Assembly (NCBI RefSeq): GCF_025291715.1
Contig: NZ_JAMBIZ010000024.1
Location: forward strand, 1-55,800
Direction: 5' to 3'
Length of the DNA: 55,800 nt
Source: Metasolibacillus sp.
GTDB taxonomy: Bacteria; Bacillota; Bacilli; Bacillales_A; Planococcaceae
A program made the position numbers and the translations under genes. Of the stretch, positions 17,107 to 24,910 are shown piece by piece. Position 1 is the first letter of the stretch, and each line of letters opens with the position of its first letter. The notes under the pieces were generated by a model. That model was not told where the DNA came from. It ran no database searches and saw nothing but the letters and a program-made list of their open reading frames with translations.

Positions 17107-17625
17107 ATGAAAAAACTACTACCATTTTTATTCGCATTATCTCTTATTTTAGTAGCCTGTAATCAAAATGTTGAAATCAAGCTACCTGCATCTTTCCTAG
17201 AAGGTCAAGATGTAGCTGAGGTAATTGCACAAGCAAAAGAAGAGGGCATTGGCGAAATCAAGCAAAACGATGATGGTTCTTTGACATATACAATGTCGAA
17301 GGAAAAGCATAAAGAAATGATGAAGGAATTGGAAGACGGAATACTGGAATCAGTTGAAGAAATTAAAAGCACTGATAATTTCCCGTCTATCAAAGATGTC
17401 GCTTATAATAAAGATTATACTGAGTTTACATTAACAGTTGAAAAAGAGAGCTTTGAAGGTAGCTTTGATTCAATTGCTTCATTTGGGCTAGCTATCGCTG
17501 GCATGTATTATCAAGTGTTTAATGGCGTTGATGCAGACGCATACAAAGTAACGATTCATTATAAAGATGAGGCGAACGGCGAAGTTTTCGATACAACCGT
17601 TTACCCAGATGATTTGAATAATTAA
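17107..17625 (+). CDS. Putative lipoprotein of unknown function
   Basis: The 172-residue product has a lipoprotein signal peptide (MKKLLPFLFALSLILVAC) with the lipobox LVAC; Cys18 should be lipidated and anchor it to the outer face of the membrane. The mature part is acidic and contains a KEEGIGEIKQNDDGSLTYT motif, followed by alternating strands. I do not recognise the family, though similar small lipoproteins are frequent in Bacillales. ATG 17107 follows AAGGAGGAG, and a strong terminator follows the gene. Confidence 0.82.
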   Translation: MKKLLPFLFALSLILVACNQNVEIKLPASFLEGQDVAEVIAQAKEEGIGEIKQNDDGSLTYTMSKEKHKEMMKELEDGILESVEEIKSTDNFPSIKDVAYNKDYTEFTLTVEKESFEGSFDSIASFGLAIAGMYYQVFNGVDADAYKVTIHYKDEANGEVFDTTVYPDDLNN

Positions 17626-17626
17626 C

Positions 17627-17676
17627 AAGCAGGTAGCTGTAGGAAAATTACATTTTTATAGCTACCTGCTTTTTTA
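17627..17676 (+). terminator. Terminator of the lipoprotein gene
   Basis: AAGCAGGTAGCT pairs with AGCTACCTGCTT across a loop of about 20 bases and ends in six Ts. The remaining bases up to 17905 hold no gene I can support; a TATAAT at 17845-17850 may be a -10 element for the following regulator. Confidence 0.85.
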
Positions 17677-17917
17677 TGAGCATAAATGCTAAAGCAACGC
17701 ACAAAATAGAAAACCTACTTTCTTTTTCTTTTCATAGAAGCAGAAATTGCTGCAAAAAGTGCATCATCTCCTAATTTGTCTAATAGTAGTTACGTTTAGA
17801 ATAGTAAGAAGTTCCGAAATGATATTGTCCAGTTGAAAAGGTTTTATAATATGCCTTTACAGGAATATTCTTGTTGAGGTATATTTATGATAATCAGCAT
17901 TTTATGAGGTGAGGAAC

Positions 17918-18262
17918 ATGTTAGGGAATAATTCGGACATAAACATATCGACGTTGAGCGCTTTAGCCGAATCAAATCGTATGCATATTGTCGAGCTCCT
18001 ACGCCAAGGCCCTCAAACTGTTGGGGAAATTGCTGACCAATTAGGATTAAAGCAGCCCCAAACTTCAAAGCATTTAAAAGTACTGAGTGACAGCGGAATT
18101 GTAGAAGTGCAAGCACAAGCGAATCGACGAATCTACAAGCTTCGACCAGAACCGTTCCAAGCACTGGACTCTTGGATACAATCCTTCCAGTGTGTCATGC
18201 AAGAAAGATTTGATAATTTAGATGCGTATTTGAAGGAATTGCAGGAAAAAGAACAATCATAA
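17918..18262 (+). CDS. ArsR-family transcriptional regulator
   Basis: The frame opens at GTG 17909, but that codon lies in the ribosome binding site GAGGTGAGG, so ATG 17918 (MLGNNSDINI) is preferred, giving 114 residues. A winged helix is clear: LSALAESNRMHIVELL, QTVGEIADQLGLKQPQTSKHLKVL, SDSGIVEVQAQANRRIYKL. There are no cysteine metal sites. ArsR regulators of this subtype are usually paired with an SRPBCC/AHSA1 gene, and here the downstream partner is broken by a stop codon. Confidence 0.9.
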   Translation: MLGNNSDINISTLSALAESNRMHIVELLRQGPQTVGEIADQLGLKQPQTSKHLKVLSDSGIVEVQAQANRRIYKLRPEPFQALDSWIQSFQCVMQERFDNLDAYLKELQEKEQS

Positions 18263-18280
18263 AACTAAGTAGGATTTACA

Positions 18281-18775
18281 ATGTCAATGGTATCAAGAGT
18301 AGAAAACGATCGTGTACTTATACTGGAGCGCATTTTTGATGCACCACGTGATTTATTATTCAACATGTTTAAAGAGCCATAGCATTTAAAAAATTGGTGG
18401 GGACCTAAAGGGTGGGACGTGCCTGTATGTCATATCGACTTCCGTCCAGAAGGCATTTGGCACTACTGTATGAAATGTGTTGACCAAAGCCAAGGGGAAT
18501 TCTTTGGCATGGAATCTTGGGTGAAGGTGGTTTATAAAGAAATTATCGAGCCAGAAAAAATTTGCTATACGGATTATTTTTCAGATGCAGAAGGCAATCT
18601 AAATGACGAACTGCCTTCAACTGAGGTCACATTAGAATTTGTTGATTTAGGTAGAAAGACGAAGTTAATTAACCGTGCTGAATACGTATCCGCAGAAAGT
18701 CTTCAGACCGTGTTAGATATGGGCATGTTAGAAGGCATAGAAGAAACTTGGGATCGCCTAGCGGAGCTTGTGTAA
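18281..18775 (+). pseudogene. SRPBCC/AHSA1-domain gene with a premature stop
   Basis: ATG 18281 starts MSMVSRVENDRVLILE and runs through a typical AHSA1 N-terminus (RIFDAPRDLLFNMFKEP), then TAG at 18380-18382, and the same frame continues with HLKNWWGPKGWDVPV and the rest of the fold to 18775. One base change from GAG or AAG to TAG explains the break. AHSA1-type SRPBCC proteins bind hydrophobic ligands in a helix-grip cavity. Without readthrough only 33 residues are made; an internal start at 18419 would lack the first strands. A sequencing error is the main alternative. Confidence 0.85.
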
Positions 18776-18863
18776 ACGAAGAAATAGATTGAATTGTGAG
18801 CTTTTCGAATAAATAGATAAATTTTGGACACAATACTAATGATGGTTGGTTAGCCATCATGTT

Positions 18864-18904
18864 AAAAGGCGCTAAAGATTCTAAGGAATCTGGCGCCTTT
18901 TGGT
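18864..18904 (+). terminator. Terminator after the SRPBCC pseudogene
   Basis: AAAAGGCGC and AGATTC pair with GAATCT and GGCGCCTTTT around a short loop, with flanking A and T runs that could serve both strands. A small hairpin (GATGGTTGG/TAGCCATC) precedes it. Confidence 0.7.
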
Positions 18905-18907
18905 TAT

Positions 18908-19153
18908 TTATGATATAAGCTTCTTCACAAGCTTCATATCCATTTCCAGCTCAGCAATTTTAGCGACAGCGTTATCTAACGAAGGCTGAAGCCTAGCATT
19001 GTGAGCTGTTTGTGCAACTACAGTATCCAATGTTACCTGTAACACAGCAATATCCTCACTATTTCGAGTAACCTGCTGTGTGACTACATCTAGCTTTGTA
19101 TCCATCGTGTCCATCTTTTTTAAGATGACCTCAAGTAATTCACGATCCGTCAT
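18908..19153 (-). CDS. Small coiled-coil protein, 81 residues
   Basis: MTDRELLEVILKKMDTMDTKLD begins a protein made almost entirely of heptad-like repeats (VTQQVTRNSEDIAVLQ, IAELEMDMKLVKKL), so it should be a soluble oligomeric coiled coil. GGAGGAG is well placed upstream of ATG 19153 on the minus strand. Similar short ORFs occur widely in Bacillales without assigned function. It is the last intact gene before the prophage boundary. Confidence 0.65.
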   Translation of the reverse strand: MTDRELLEVILKKMDTMDTKLDVVTQQVTRNSEDIAVLQVTLDTVVAQTAHNARLQPSLDNAVAKIAELEMDMKLVKKLIS

Positions 19154-19381
19154 AAATGTCTCCTCCTTTCCTTAAATGATTTGTTCCTTTTTATTCAAGT
19201 AGCTCGCCATTCTAATAATCTCATAACGAAATTTGGAACACTCCGCTCAAATTTTAGTATATTTTATGATGCTACCGACCGAAATAGATAATTTTATTTT
19301 ATCATCTGGGCTTGGTGGAGAACAATAGATTGATTTTATTTATGGTATATTTGAGTTAATTTCTAAAATAACACCTCAAAC

Positions 19382-19411
19382 CTGACAAACTCCCACCCAA
19401 AGCGGTATGAT
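19382..19411 (+). promoter_or_regulatory. Promoter of the interrupted thioesterase gene
   Basis: CTGACA at 19382-19387 and TATGAT at 19406-19411, 18 bases apart, precede the ribosome binding site GAGGTGA and ATG 19431. This host promoter now fires into the prophage end. Confidence 0.6.
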
Positions 19412-19430
19412 AGACCATGAGGTGACCAAA

Positions 19431-19532
19431 ATGCATATATCAGAAAAACAAATTGAAATTCGTTACGCAGAAACAGACCAGATGGGCGTGGTGTACCACG
19501 CAAATTATATCATTTGGAGAGGTGAAGCTTAG
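19431..19532 (+). pseudogene. YbgC-type acyl-CoA thioesterase, truncated by prophage insertion
   Basis: ATG 19431 encodes MHISEKQIEIRYAETDQMG followed by VVYHANYIIW, the exact N-terminal signature of hotdog-fold YbgC/YneP thioesterases, in which D and the HANY segment line the active site. After the Trp codon ending at 19517 the similarity stops and the frame reads RGEA then TAG at 19530. The rest of the gene (about 100 codons) should lie beyond the right end of the prophage, outside this window. Unless the phage supplies a replacement 3' end at attR, the host enzyme is inactivated in the lysogen. Confidence 0.88.
19480..19520. other. Probable attL region of the prophage
   Basis: The junction between host coding sequence and phage DNA falls at or just before 19517, about 80 bases from the end of the integrase gene, which is the usual geometry for a tyrosine-integrase phage. 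The core cannot be delimited without attR. It should be an identical stretch ending within about 19490-19520. Confidence 0.65.
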
Positions 19533-19566
19533 AAACGCAGTTATATCAACGTTTCTAAGCTCTTTT
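19526..19566 (+). terminator. Phage-end terminator facing host read-through
   Basis: AGCTTAGAAACG (19526-19537) pairs perfectly with CGTTTCTAAGCT (19550-19561), loop of twelve, followed by CTTTTT on the plus strand. It would stop transcripts from the thioesterase promoter before they run antisense into the integrase. Confidence 0.75.
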
Positions 19567-19599
19567 TATTGCGTGTACCCCAATTTGTACCCCAAATGA

Positions 19600-20763
19600 T
19601 TACTGATTGCTGACGATTCTGTCGAGCAGGTCACTTGCCTCAGTTTCCTTTTTGACGAGGGAATGAGCGTACACATTATTTACTGTTGTAGGGTGGTCAC
19701 CAAGCATTTCTGCTACAGTGATGAGAGGGATATTACGAGATAATAAAATTGATGCAAAAGTATGACGTAAGCCATGCGTTTTGATGAAGCGCAGATTATG
19801 CTTTTGACAAATATAAGCCATCGCATCACGTGTGTATGAATCTTTAACAGGTCGTAGTCCCTTAACTGTAATGAAAACATAGTCATCGCTTTTAGGCTCA
19901 ATCTTTTTACTCCATTTAGCTTTCTTGCTCCAATCATAGTAAGATTTTAGCTCAGCTACTAGAGTACTATTCATATGCACTTTACGAATACCACGGCGTG
20001 ATTTAGGGGTACGCTCACCATACCGATCTCTTGTTTTGGTGATAGAAATTGTTTTAGACATGAAATCGATGTCTGACCACCGTAAAGCCATTGCTTCACC
20101 TCGACGCATGCCGGTTAAGGCAAGGGTGTGAATAATGGCAATTCGAGAAGGGGAGCCATCTAAACGAGTACAACGTAGTAAGTCATTCAGTTCCTCTTCA
20201 GAGTAATATTGGTCAGGTCCATTAGGCGCTGCATCTTCATAATCTAGCTCTGTAATTGGGTTTTTCTTTAAAACTTCCCGTTGAACAGCATAGTTGAGCA
20301 TTGCGATGAAAGGGCGTAAAATATTTTCGATTGTGGATATCCTATTGCCTTTTTCGATAAGTGGGTCAACAAGCTCCTCTTGAATAATTAAATTCGTTAG
20401 CTTATGCAGCCTGTAATGACCTAGCTTTGGAATAAGGTGATTTTCAGCCGTTTCAGTATAATGTTGCAGCGTGCTTGGCTCCCATTTTTTACGGCGGATT
20501 TGCAAATAGAATTTAATCCAATCACTCACAAGTGTTTCGGAGTTCTGTACAAATACAATTCGTTCATCTAAGACGTCCGCTTTAACCGCAATTAAGGCAC
20601 GCTCAGCTGCTTTTTCAGTGAGGAAATCACTACCTGATTTTTCTCGACGCACGCGGCTATGGTCATAAAATTTATACCTGTAGGCATAGCGCTTTTCACC
20701 GTCTGAATTAAAATAATAATAGATACAATCCTTTTTTGTTTTTGTATATGCTTCTCTCGCCAT
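19600..20763 (-). CDS. int: Phage tyrosine integrase
   Basis: 387 residues. An arm-binding N-terminal segment (about 1-65, DCIYYYFNSDGEKRYAYRYKF), a SAM-like core-binding domain (about 75-180, WIKFYLQIRRKKWEPSTLQHY) and a catalytic domain. Catalytic residues are visible: Arg in LTGMRRGEAMALRW (~218), HGLRHTFAS (~330-335) and Tyr in VNNVYAHS (~364). It integrates and excises phage DNA by strand exchange at att sites. The gene sits beside attL and is read toward it. ATG 20763 is used; the preceding bases carry only a modest ribosome binding site. Confidence 0.95.
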   Translation of the reverse strand: MAREAYTKTKKDCIYYYFNSDGEKRYAYRYKFYDHSRVRREKSGSDFLTEKAAERALIAVKADVLDERIVFVQNSETLVSDWIKFYLQIRRKKWEPSTLQHYTETAENHLIPKLGHYRLHKLTNLIIQEELVDPLIEKGNRISTIENILRPFIAMLNYAVQREVLKKNPITELDYEDAAPNGPDQYYSEEELNDLLRCTRLDGSPSRIAIIHTLALTGMRRGEAMALRWSDIDFMSKTISITKTRDRYGERTPKSRRGIRKVHMNSTLVAELKSYYDWSKKAKWSKKIEPKSDDYVFITVKGLRPVKDSYTRDAMAYICQKHNLRFIKTHGLRHTFASILLSRNIPLITVAEMLGDHPTTVNNVYAHSLVKKETEASDLLDRIVSNQ

Positions 20764-20786
20764 TTAACGAATACCTCCATCTAATG

Positions 20787-20804
20787 AGCTGGCAGGCGCG
20801 TTAG
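20787..20804 (+). repeat. 18-bp direct repeat, copy 1 (upstream of integrase)
   Basis: AGCTGGCAGGCGCGTTAG occurs here, just upstream of the integrase start, and again at 27320-27337 in the same orientation. An exact 18-bp match is very unlikely by chance in this window. It may mark an old duplication or an integrase or accessory-protein site. Confidence 0.7.
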
Positions 20805-20853
20805 ATTGAATATATTCGTATACATGAACTTGCATCCCTCCTTTCAAATGTAA

Positions 20854-21353
20854 TCACAAGCGGGTAGACTTACCATTCCAATATGGACTATGTAGCTTTT
20901 TATGGGTGTACTGGATTAATCGTTTTTCAGCAAATTCATATTCTACGTTAAATTGCTGTTGCATCTTTAAAATATCGTTTTTAGCTGTACCATATACCTC
21001 CTATACGCTGTAGTATAAAAGTCGGCACACATGCATGGTACATAAAGTTATTGGCTTTAAACTCCTGATATTGTTGAAAAGGGAAGGTAATCGAAACTAA
21101 TCGTCACTATGCAACAGCACATTACATAGCTCATGACAAAAATCTTGCCATTCCTTTGCTGGTGTTTGATACTCTTTTAAAAATATATATGGCTGGGCAT
21201 TCAAAAACAGTGCTTGGCTATTATCTGGTCAATAGAAAATTTTAATTCATAATTGTAGTGCAATTTCTGTTATATCAAGTAGGGAAAGGGCTGTGATACC
21301 TAAATAGCTGTAAAGCTGTTTATATAATCTGTAAAGTGAGTGTAGTAATGCAT
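20854..21353 (-). pseudogene. Decayed ImmA/IrrE-type metallopeptidase gene
   Basis: Minus-strand translation in pieces gives LYKQLYSYLGITALSLLD, ALFLNAQPYIFLKEYQTP, WQDFCHELCNVLLHS, FKANNFMYHACVPTF and, after a frameshift, QQQFNVEYEFAEKRL near the 3' end. This is the ImmA/IrrE layout, but HExxH has become HELCN and at least three in-frame stops and one frameshift interrupt it. ImmA peptidases cut phage repressors. The intact ImmA gene of this phage lies at 24420, so this copy is a remnant of another element. Confidence 0.75.
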
Positions 21354-21403
21354 TGAATCAACTCCTAAGAAAAGAATGTATGTTCTTTTTTATTTTACAA
21401 TAA

Positions 21404-21429
21404 AACCCTCACTTTTGAGAAGGAGGGTT
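21404..21429 (-). terminator. Terminator of the nuclease cassette
   Basis: On the minus strand AACCCTC pairs with GAGGGTT across a 12-base loop, followed by TTATT. The stem overlaps the nuclease stop codon. Confidence 0.65.
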
Positions 21430-22123
21430 ATTCACTCACACTAATAAAGGGATTATTGGCTTCTAGTTCATGAGAGGTAATATCATTGAGTGCGGTGTCA
21501 TTATCTAGTGCTTCAATTTTTCTTTCAATAATGCTTGCAAAGCTATATCCTTGCTCTAATAATTTAAAGTCAGGCAATGAAAAAGATAATATTTTACAAG
21601 TATTATCACTTAGAAGGTTTATTTTTCTAACTAACCCAGAAGAACCGCTCCAACTTTTTCCTGATAAACCATGGTAAGAAAATATAATTCCTATTTTTTT
21701 CTTAGATGTCTTCAAAAGACTATAAAACTTGCCAGTCCAAGTTACACCAATTGTTTTATTATAATTTTTGCACTCACACAATAAATAATTATCTAATGAT
21801 ATATAGCCTGCTTTCATAAAATCAATGCCAGGTTTATTCAATTTTACAAGCAAATCAATTTCGTTAGTACTGGTACGCACATTCTTATTAATAGTAAAAA
21901 TATTTGATTTTTCAAATATAAATTCAACTAAATTTTCTAAAGCTTTTCCTTTTGTTGCAGTTGATGTATTTGTAGAACTGTTAGTTTTAATGAATACATC
22001 TAACAAATTTGAATACATTTTAGAGTCTTCTGAAGAGAATTTTAAAGAATCAAGAACGTCTTCACCCTCTTCTTCACATATTTTTAAGTATTCTTTAAAA
22101 GCTAAGGCACTTTTTGAATTCAT
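21428..22123 (-). CDS. PD-(D/E)XK (Mrr-like) nuclease, third gene of a candidate defence cassette
   Basis: The 231-residue protein has a PD-(D/E)XK core: Glu63 in KGKALENLVEFIF, Asp90 in STNEIDLLV, and Glu117-x-Lys119 in LLCECKNYNK, followed by a strand and helix (KKKIGIIFSYHGLSG). This is the arrangement of Mrr-type restriction nucleases. The first 50 residues are a helical extension. The start overlaps the stop of the zinc-ribbon gene (ATGA), with GGGTGG seven bases upstream. No methylase is nearby, so it is not a classical restriction-modification pair. It probably cleaves DNA when activated by its partners; this is inference. Codon use is markedly AT-rich. Confidence 0.8.
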   Translation of the reverse strand: MNSKSALAFKEYLKICEEEGEDVLDSLKFSSEDSKMYSNLLDVFIKTNSSTNTSTATKGKALENLVEFIFEKSNIFTINKNVRTSTNEIDLLVKLNKPGIDFMKAGYISLDNYLLCECKNYNKTIGVTWTGKFYSLLKTSKKKIGIIFSYHGLSGKSWSGSSGLVRKINLLSDNTCKILSFSLPDFKLLEQGYSFASIIERKIEALDNDTALNDITSHELEANNPFISVSE

Positions 22124-22485
22124 TCACAAACCACCCTATAAACGATTAAGACATCACTGAAAATATTTAAATTATCAGCATAACCACAATGGCTACATTC
22201 AAACTCACCATGAATATTACCAATAGACTCATAAAAGTGTTCTTCACCACATGAGGGACAGTTTATGAGGAAGACATGTTCAATATATTTTAATTTCTCG
22301 ATATCCTTTAGTATTCGATATGCATCATGAAGAGTTAATGATCCACGTTTAGCAATGAGTCCAGGGTATATCGTTTCATTCTTTTTGAAATATTGTAGCG
22401 TCTTTAATAACTTCTCTTGAGATTGGTGTGGCAAATTCTTGATTTTCGTATTTTCTTTTATACTCAACAAGGTATTTTGTAACAT
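22120..22485 (-). CDS. Zinc-ribbon protein, second gene of the cassette
   Basis: 121 residues. An N-terminal helical segment contains a winged-helix-like stretch (GSLTLHDAYRILKDIEKLKYI, 48-68) and is followed by a zinc ribbon with Cys76, Cys79, Cys97 and Cys100 (INCPSCGEE..ECSHCGYA). Translation starts at ATG 22485 behind GGAGAGGATGA, inside the 3' end of the first gene, so 110 bases are read in two frames. It overlaps the nuclease gene by four bases. I do not recognise the family. A nucleic-acid-binding adaptor for the nuclease is a reasonable guess. Confidence 0.75.
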   Translation of the reverse strand: MLQNTLLSIKENTKIKNLPHQSQEKLLKTLQYFKKNETIYPGLIAKRGSLTLHDAYRILKDIEKLKYIEHVFLINCPSCGEEHFYESIGNIHGEFECSHCGYADNLNIFSDVLIVYRVVCE

Positions 22486-23548
22486 AGTTCATCCTCTCCA
22501 TCTCAGTACTACTTGAATTATAATACTGAAGTAAGTCAATATTTTTTTCTTTATAATTAAAAGAAAATTTAACTTTTAAGGCTTTATTGCTAAGTTCATC
22601 GTTCCAGCGTAATGAAATCCAAGGGCTGTCGGAGCTTTCTTCGATTTCATCAATAAAGTCACTTAATAATTTTTGGATTTTTCCTGTATTAATACATGAT
22701 TTGAATAAATCATCATTTTCAGAGATAATTTGCTTTAAATCGCCTAACAAAGGCAAAACAGTGGAGTCATTTCTACCTGTGTCTAAAACCACTTTAGAAC
22801 CTGAACGGTATTTTAGCTCTTTAGCGAAGACATTAACATGTTCCTCATCAGCATTTGAGATGATATCTATAGTGGATCCAATGTCCAAAGGAAGAGGGGT
22901 AATGTCTAAATAAATTTGAAACCAAGAGATAACTTTACTTATTTGTTTTGAATAAAAGTATTCGTCACCTCTACGCAAATAACCTTTTATATTGTCTAGT
23001 CTTATTTCTAAGATGTCTAAATCACTGTAGTATACCACTATAATTGGATATTTAATAGTGACTCTACTGGAGTTTTCAGCTGTTTTATGACCAGAAATAG
23101 CATTACTAAACTTTAAAAAATAAGTAGTATCATCGTATTTTTTAAAAGATGGTATCAAATTAGTTTGATAAGTCCAATCCGTAACATAATCCTCTGAAAA
23201 TTTAAGAGATGTAGCATCTAATATTTTTCCTTCTTTTAATAATTTATCTAACTTGCCTAAAATAGGACTGTTAATAGTGTAGAGAGTAGCATATTTAAAT
23301 GCCAATTCGTACTCTAATTCTTGAATAATTTGAATAGTTTTCTCTTCATAACTATTCATTGCTAAATTAAAGATTTCTCCAAATGTTTGTGTTTTTTGGA
23401 CATGAACCAAATCATAAGTAAAAATACTCTCCTCATACGTTATAACTTGATTTTTCAATTTCTCAAGTAATTTTCTTTGAGTTGCTTGTACATATGTTTC
23501 TTTAATAGCTGTTTTGATTAAATCTGAATATTTTATATTTGTTATCAT
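22376..23548 (-). CDS. Unknown 390-residue protein, first gene of the cassette
   Basis: The frame is open from 23587, but GAGGAGGGAG lies seven bases before ATG 23548 (MITNIKYSDLIKTAIKETY), which is taken as the start. It has no signal peptide or membrane helix. The N-terminal ~120 residues are helical; the middle (about 140-250) looks beta-rich (YPIIVVYYSDLDILEIRLDN); the C-terminal part mixes both and is acidic. No NTP-binding or nuclease motif is visible, and I cannot assign a family. It leads an operon with a zinc ribbon and a PD-(D/E)XK nuclease, so a sensor or scaffold role is plausible but unproven. Confidence 0.75.
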   Translation of the reverse strand: MITNIKYSDLIKTAIKETYVQATQRKLLEKLKNQVITYEESIFTYDLVHVQKTQTFGEIFNLAMNSYEEKTIQIIQELEYELAFKYATLYTINSPILGKLDKLLKEGKILDATSLKFSEDYVTDWTYQTNLIPSFKKYDDTTYFLKFSNAISGHKTAENSSRVTIKYPIIVVYYSDLDILEIRLDNIKGYLRRGDEYFYSKQISKVISWFQIYLDITPLPLDIGSTIDIISNADEEHVNVFAKELKYRSGSKVVLDTGRNDSTVLPLLGDLKQIISENDDLFKSCINTGKIQKLLSDFIDEIEESSDSPWISLRWNDELSNKALKVKFSFNYKEKNIDLLQYYNSSSTEMERMNYVTKYLVEYKRKYENQEFATPISREVIKDATIFQKE

Positions 23549-23925
23549 TAAATTCTCCCTCCTCTGTGGCATTTTGTCATTAGACAAAACATCACTACTT
23601 TGTACCAGTTTTATGGATATTTTTATAAAGTAAGTATTTATGAAATCTAATGGTGTGTTGAAAGAATATCATTATCAACTTTACGAAATACAACAGCATG
23701 TGGCTCAGTGTAGTTCATATTTTTACACAGAAACAACTGTGATAATAGTAATTCACTTTGTTGTGTAAATATACCTACATAAACGATAAAAAAATAATGT
23801 GAAACATAAATGCTTAATATTTAAAATGGTGATGCTTTTAAAAGACATGCTACACACATGCCCTATTTTATGATTTATAGAAGAAGTACAGCTGGTACAC
23901 CTTTATTCGCTTGACATTACAACTT
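23549..23925. other. AT-rich spacer upstream of the nuclease cassette
   Basis: About 375 bases without a supported gene. A 23-codon minus-strand frame (23647-23718) lacks a ribosome binding site. A small inverted repeat (GCATG..GCATG-type at about 23845-23865) is not convincing as a terminator. The cassette promoter should lie within the first 100 bases upstream of 23548 but no consensus pair stands out. Confidence 0.5.
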
Positions 23926-24402
23926 CTATTCTTTATCGATATTAATGTATAGTAGGTTATCCGCTACACCATGTAGGAAGATTTTAATTTCATATCCGTT
24001 ATCAGTGTACTCTTCAGCTTCTCCTGTTAACATTTTTTCGAATTCTTTATTGAATTTTTTTAAGTCTAACTTCAATGTATCAATGACAGTTAATGTAGCA
24101 TTATAGGCAAGTCCTTCCTTTGTAATGAAGTTTTCTAAATCCTTTATTACAATACGATAACCTGAAACTTTTTTTCCATCTCGATATTTCGCATTTATGT
24201 CATATTTTTGGGATTCAAAAAGAGTTTGCCAACTCATATTTTCGTCAACTTCGATTTCACTGAATTCCTTTTCGACTAATTCTGGTACATTATATTTTCT
24301 TGCATTTTCGTTATAGTCCTTAGTGAAATCACTTAAATTACTACTACATCCAGCTAAAAATAAAGTCATTACAAATGAAAGAAATAATATAGTTTTCCTC
24401 AA
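23926..24402 (-). CDS. Prophage-encoded lipoprotein
   Basis: 158 residues with a lipoprotein signal peptide and lipobox (MRKTILFLSFVMTLFLAGC); Cys19 should carry the lipid. The mature domain is charged and mixed alpha/beta (VSGYRIVIKDLENF, DNGYEIKIFLHG). It is encoded in the lysogeny module beside ImmA and the repressor, so it is probably expressed in the lysogen. In other Gram-positive phages, lipoproteins at this locus (for example Ltp of TP-J34) block superinfecting DNA entry, which is a plausible role here, but I see no sequence evidence for that specific family. Confidence 0.8.
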   Translation of the reverse strand: MRKTILFLSFVMTLFLAGCSSNLSDFTKDYNENARKYNVPELVEKEFSEIEVDENMSWQTLFESQKYDINAKYRDGKKVSGYRIVIKDLENFITKEGLAYNATLTVIDTLKLDLKKFNKEFEKMLTGEAEEYTDNGYEIKIFLHGVADNLLYINIDKE

Positions 24403-24419
24403 ATTAATTCTCTTCCTTT

Positions 24420-24905
24420 CTATGTTCCATATTGGTTATACCATTCAAAAAACTCTAAAACGCCTAATGGTTCAAAACAAATTGTAAAATTATCGATCGA
24501 TACAGATAAACCGTACTTACTTTCATACCATTCAAGCGCAGCTTCCAAAAATTCTTCTGTCACATTTAAATAATCTGCCAGTTCATAACGATTTCTTATA
24601 TGTAACTTATGGGCTTGTATAATTTTCGATAATGGTACAAGCTTTTTATATGCCCATCTGCGAGCATTAAGTTCTTGTTTGCGGCTGACTACATTCTTTA
24701 AGTCGAGTATATCCCCTGAACTAGTATGGTAATGCCCGATCTCTTCAGCAAGGACACAAGCCTTTTCGATTTGTGAAGGTATATGTTTATTAATCCATAT
24801 AACATTGTCTGCATAAAGACCTTTTGTAGTATAAGGCATCCACTTTTCAAAAATACGAATGTCTAACTGTTCGGCTTCATACATTAAATTTTCATAAAGC
24901 AACAT
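24420..24905 (-). CDS. ImmA/IrrE-family metallopeptidase
   Basis: The ribosome binding site AAGGGGTGA favours ATG 24905 (MLLYENLMYE), giving 161 residues; a GTG at 24914 is the alternative and would overlap the repressor stop. The zinc-site region reads CVLAEEIGHYHTSSGDI (about 50-67), the phage-type ImmA variant with E-E-x-G-H. The C-terminal part has a helical bundle with RNRYELADYLNVTEEFLEAAL. ImmA proteins cleave the adjacent CI-like repressor upon DNA damage or element-specific signals. It is directly downstream of the repressor, as in ICEBs1 and many phages. Confidence 0.88.
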   Translation of the reverse strand: MLLYENLMYEAEQLDIRIFEKWMPYTTKGLYADNVIWINKHIPSQIEKACVLAEEIGHYHTSSGDILDLKNVVSRKQELNARRWAYKKLVPLSKIIQAHKLHIRNRYELADYLNVTEEFLEAALEWYESKYGLSVSIDNFTICFEPLGVLEFFEWYNQYGT

Positions 24906-24910
24906 TCGTA

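Noticed and set aside
23647-23718. 23-codon minus-strand frame upstream of the nuclease cassette
   Set aside because: No ribosome binding site and no recognisable similarity.
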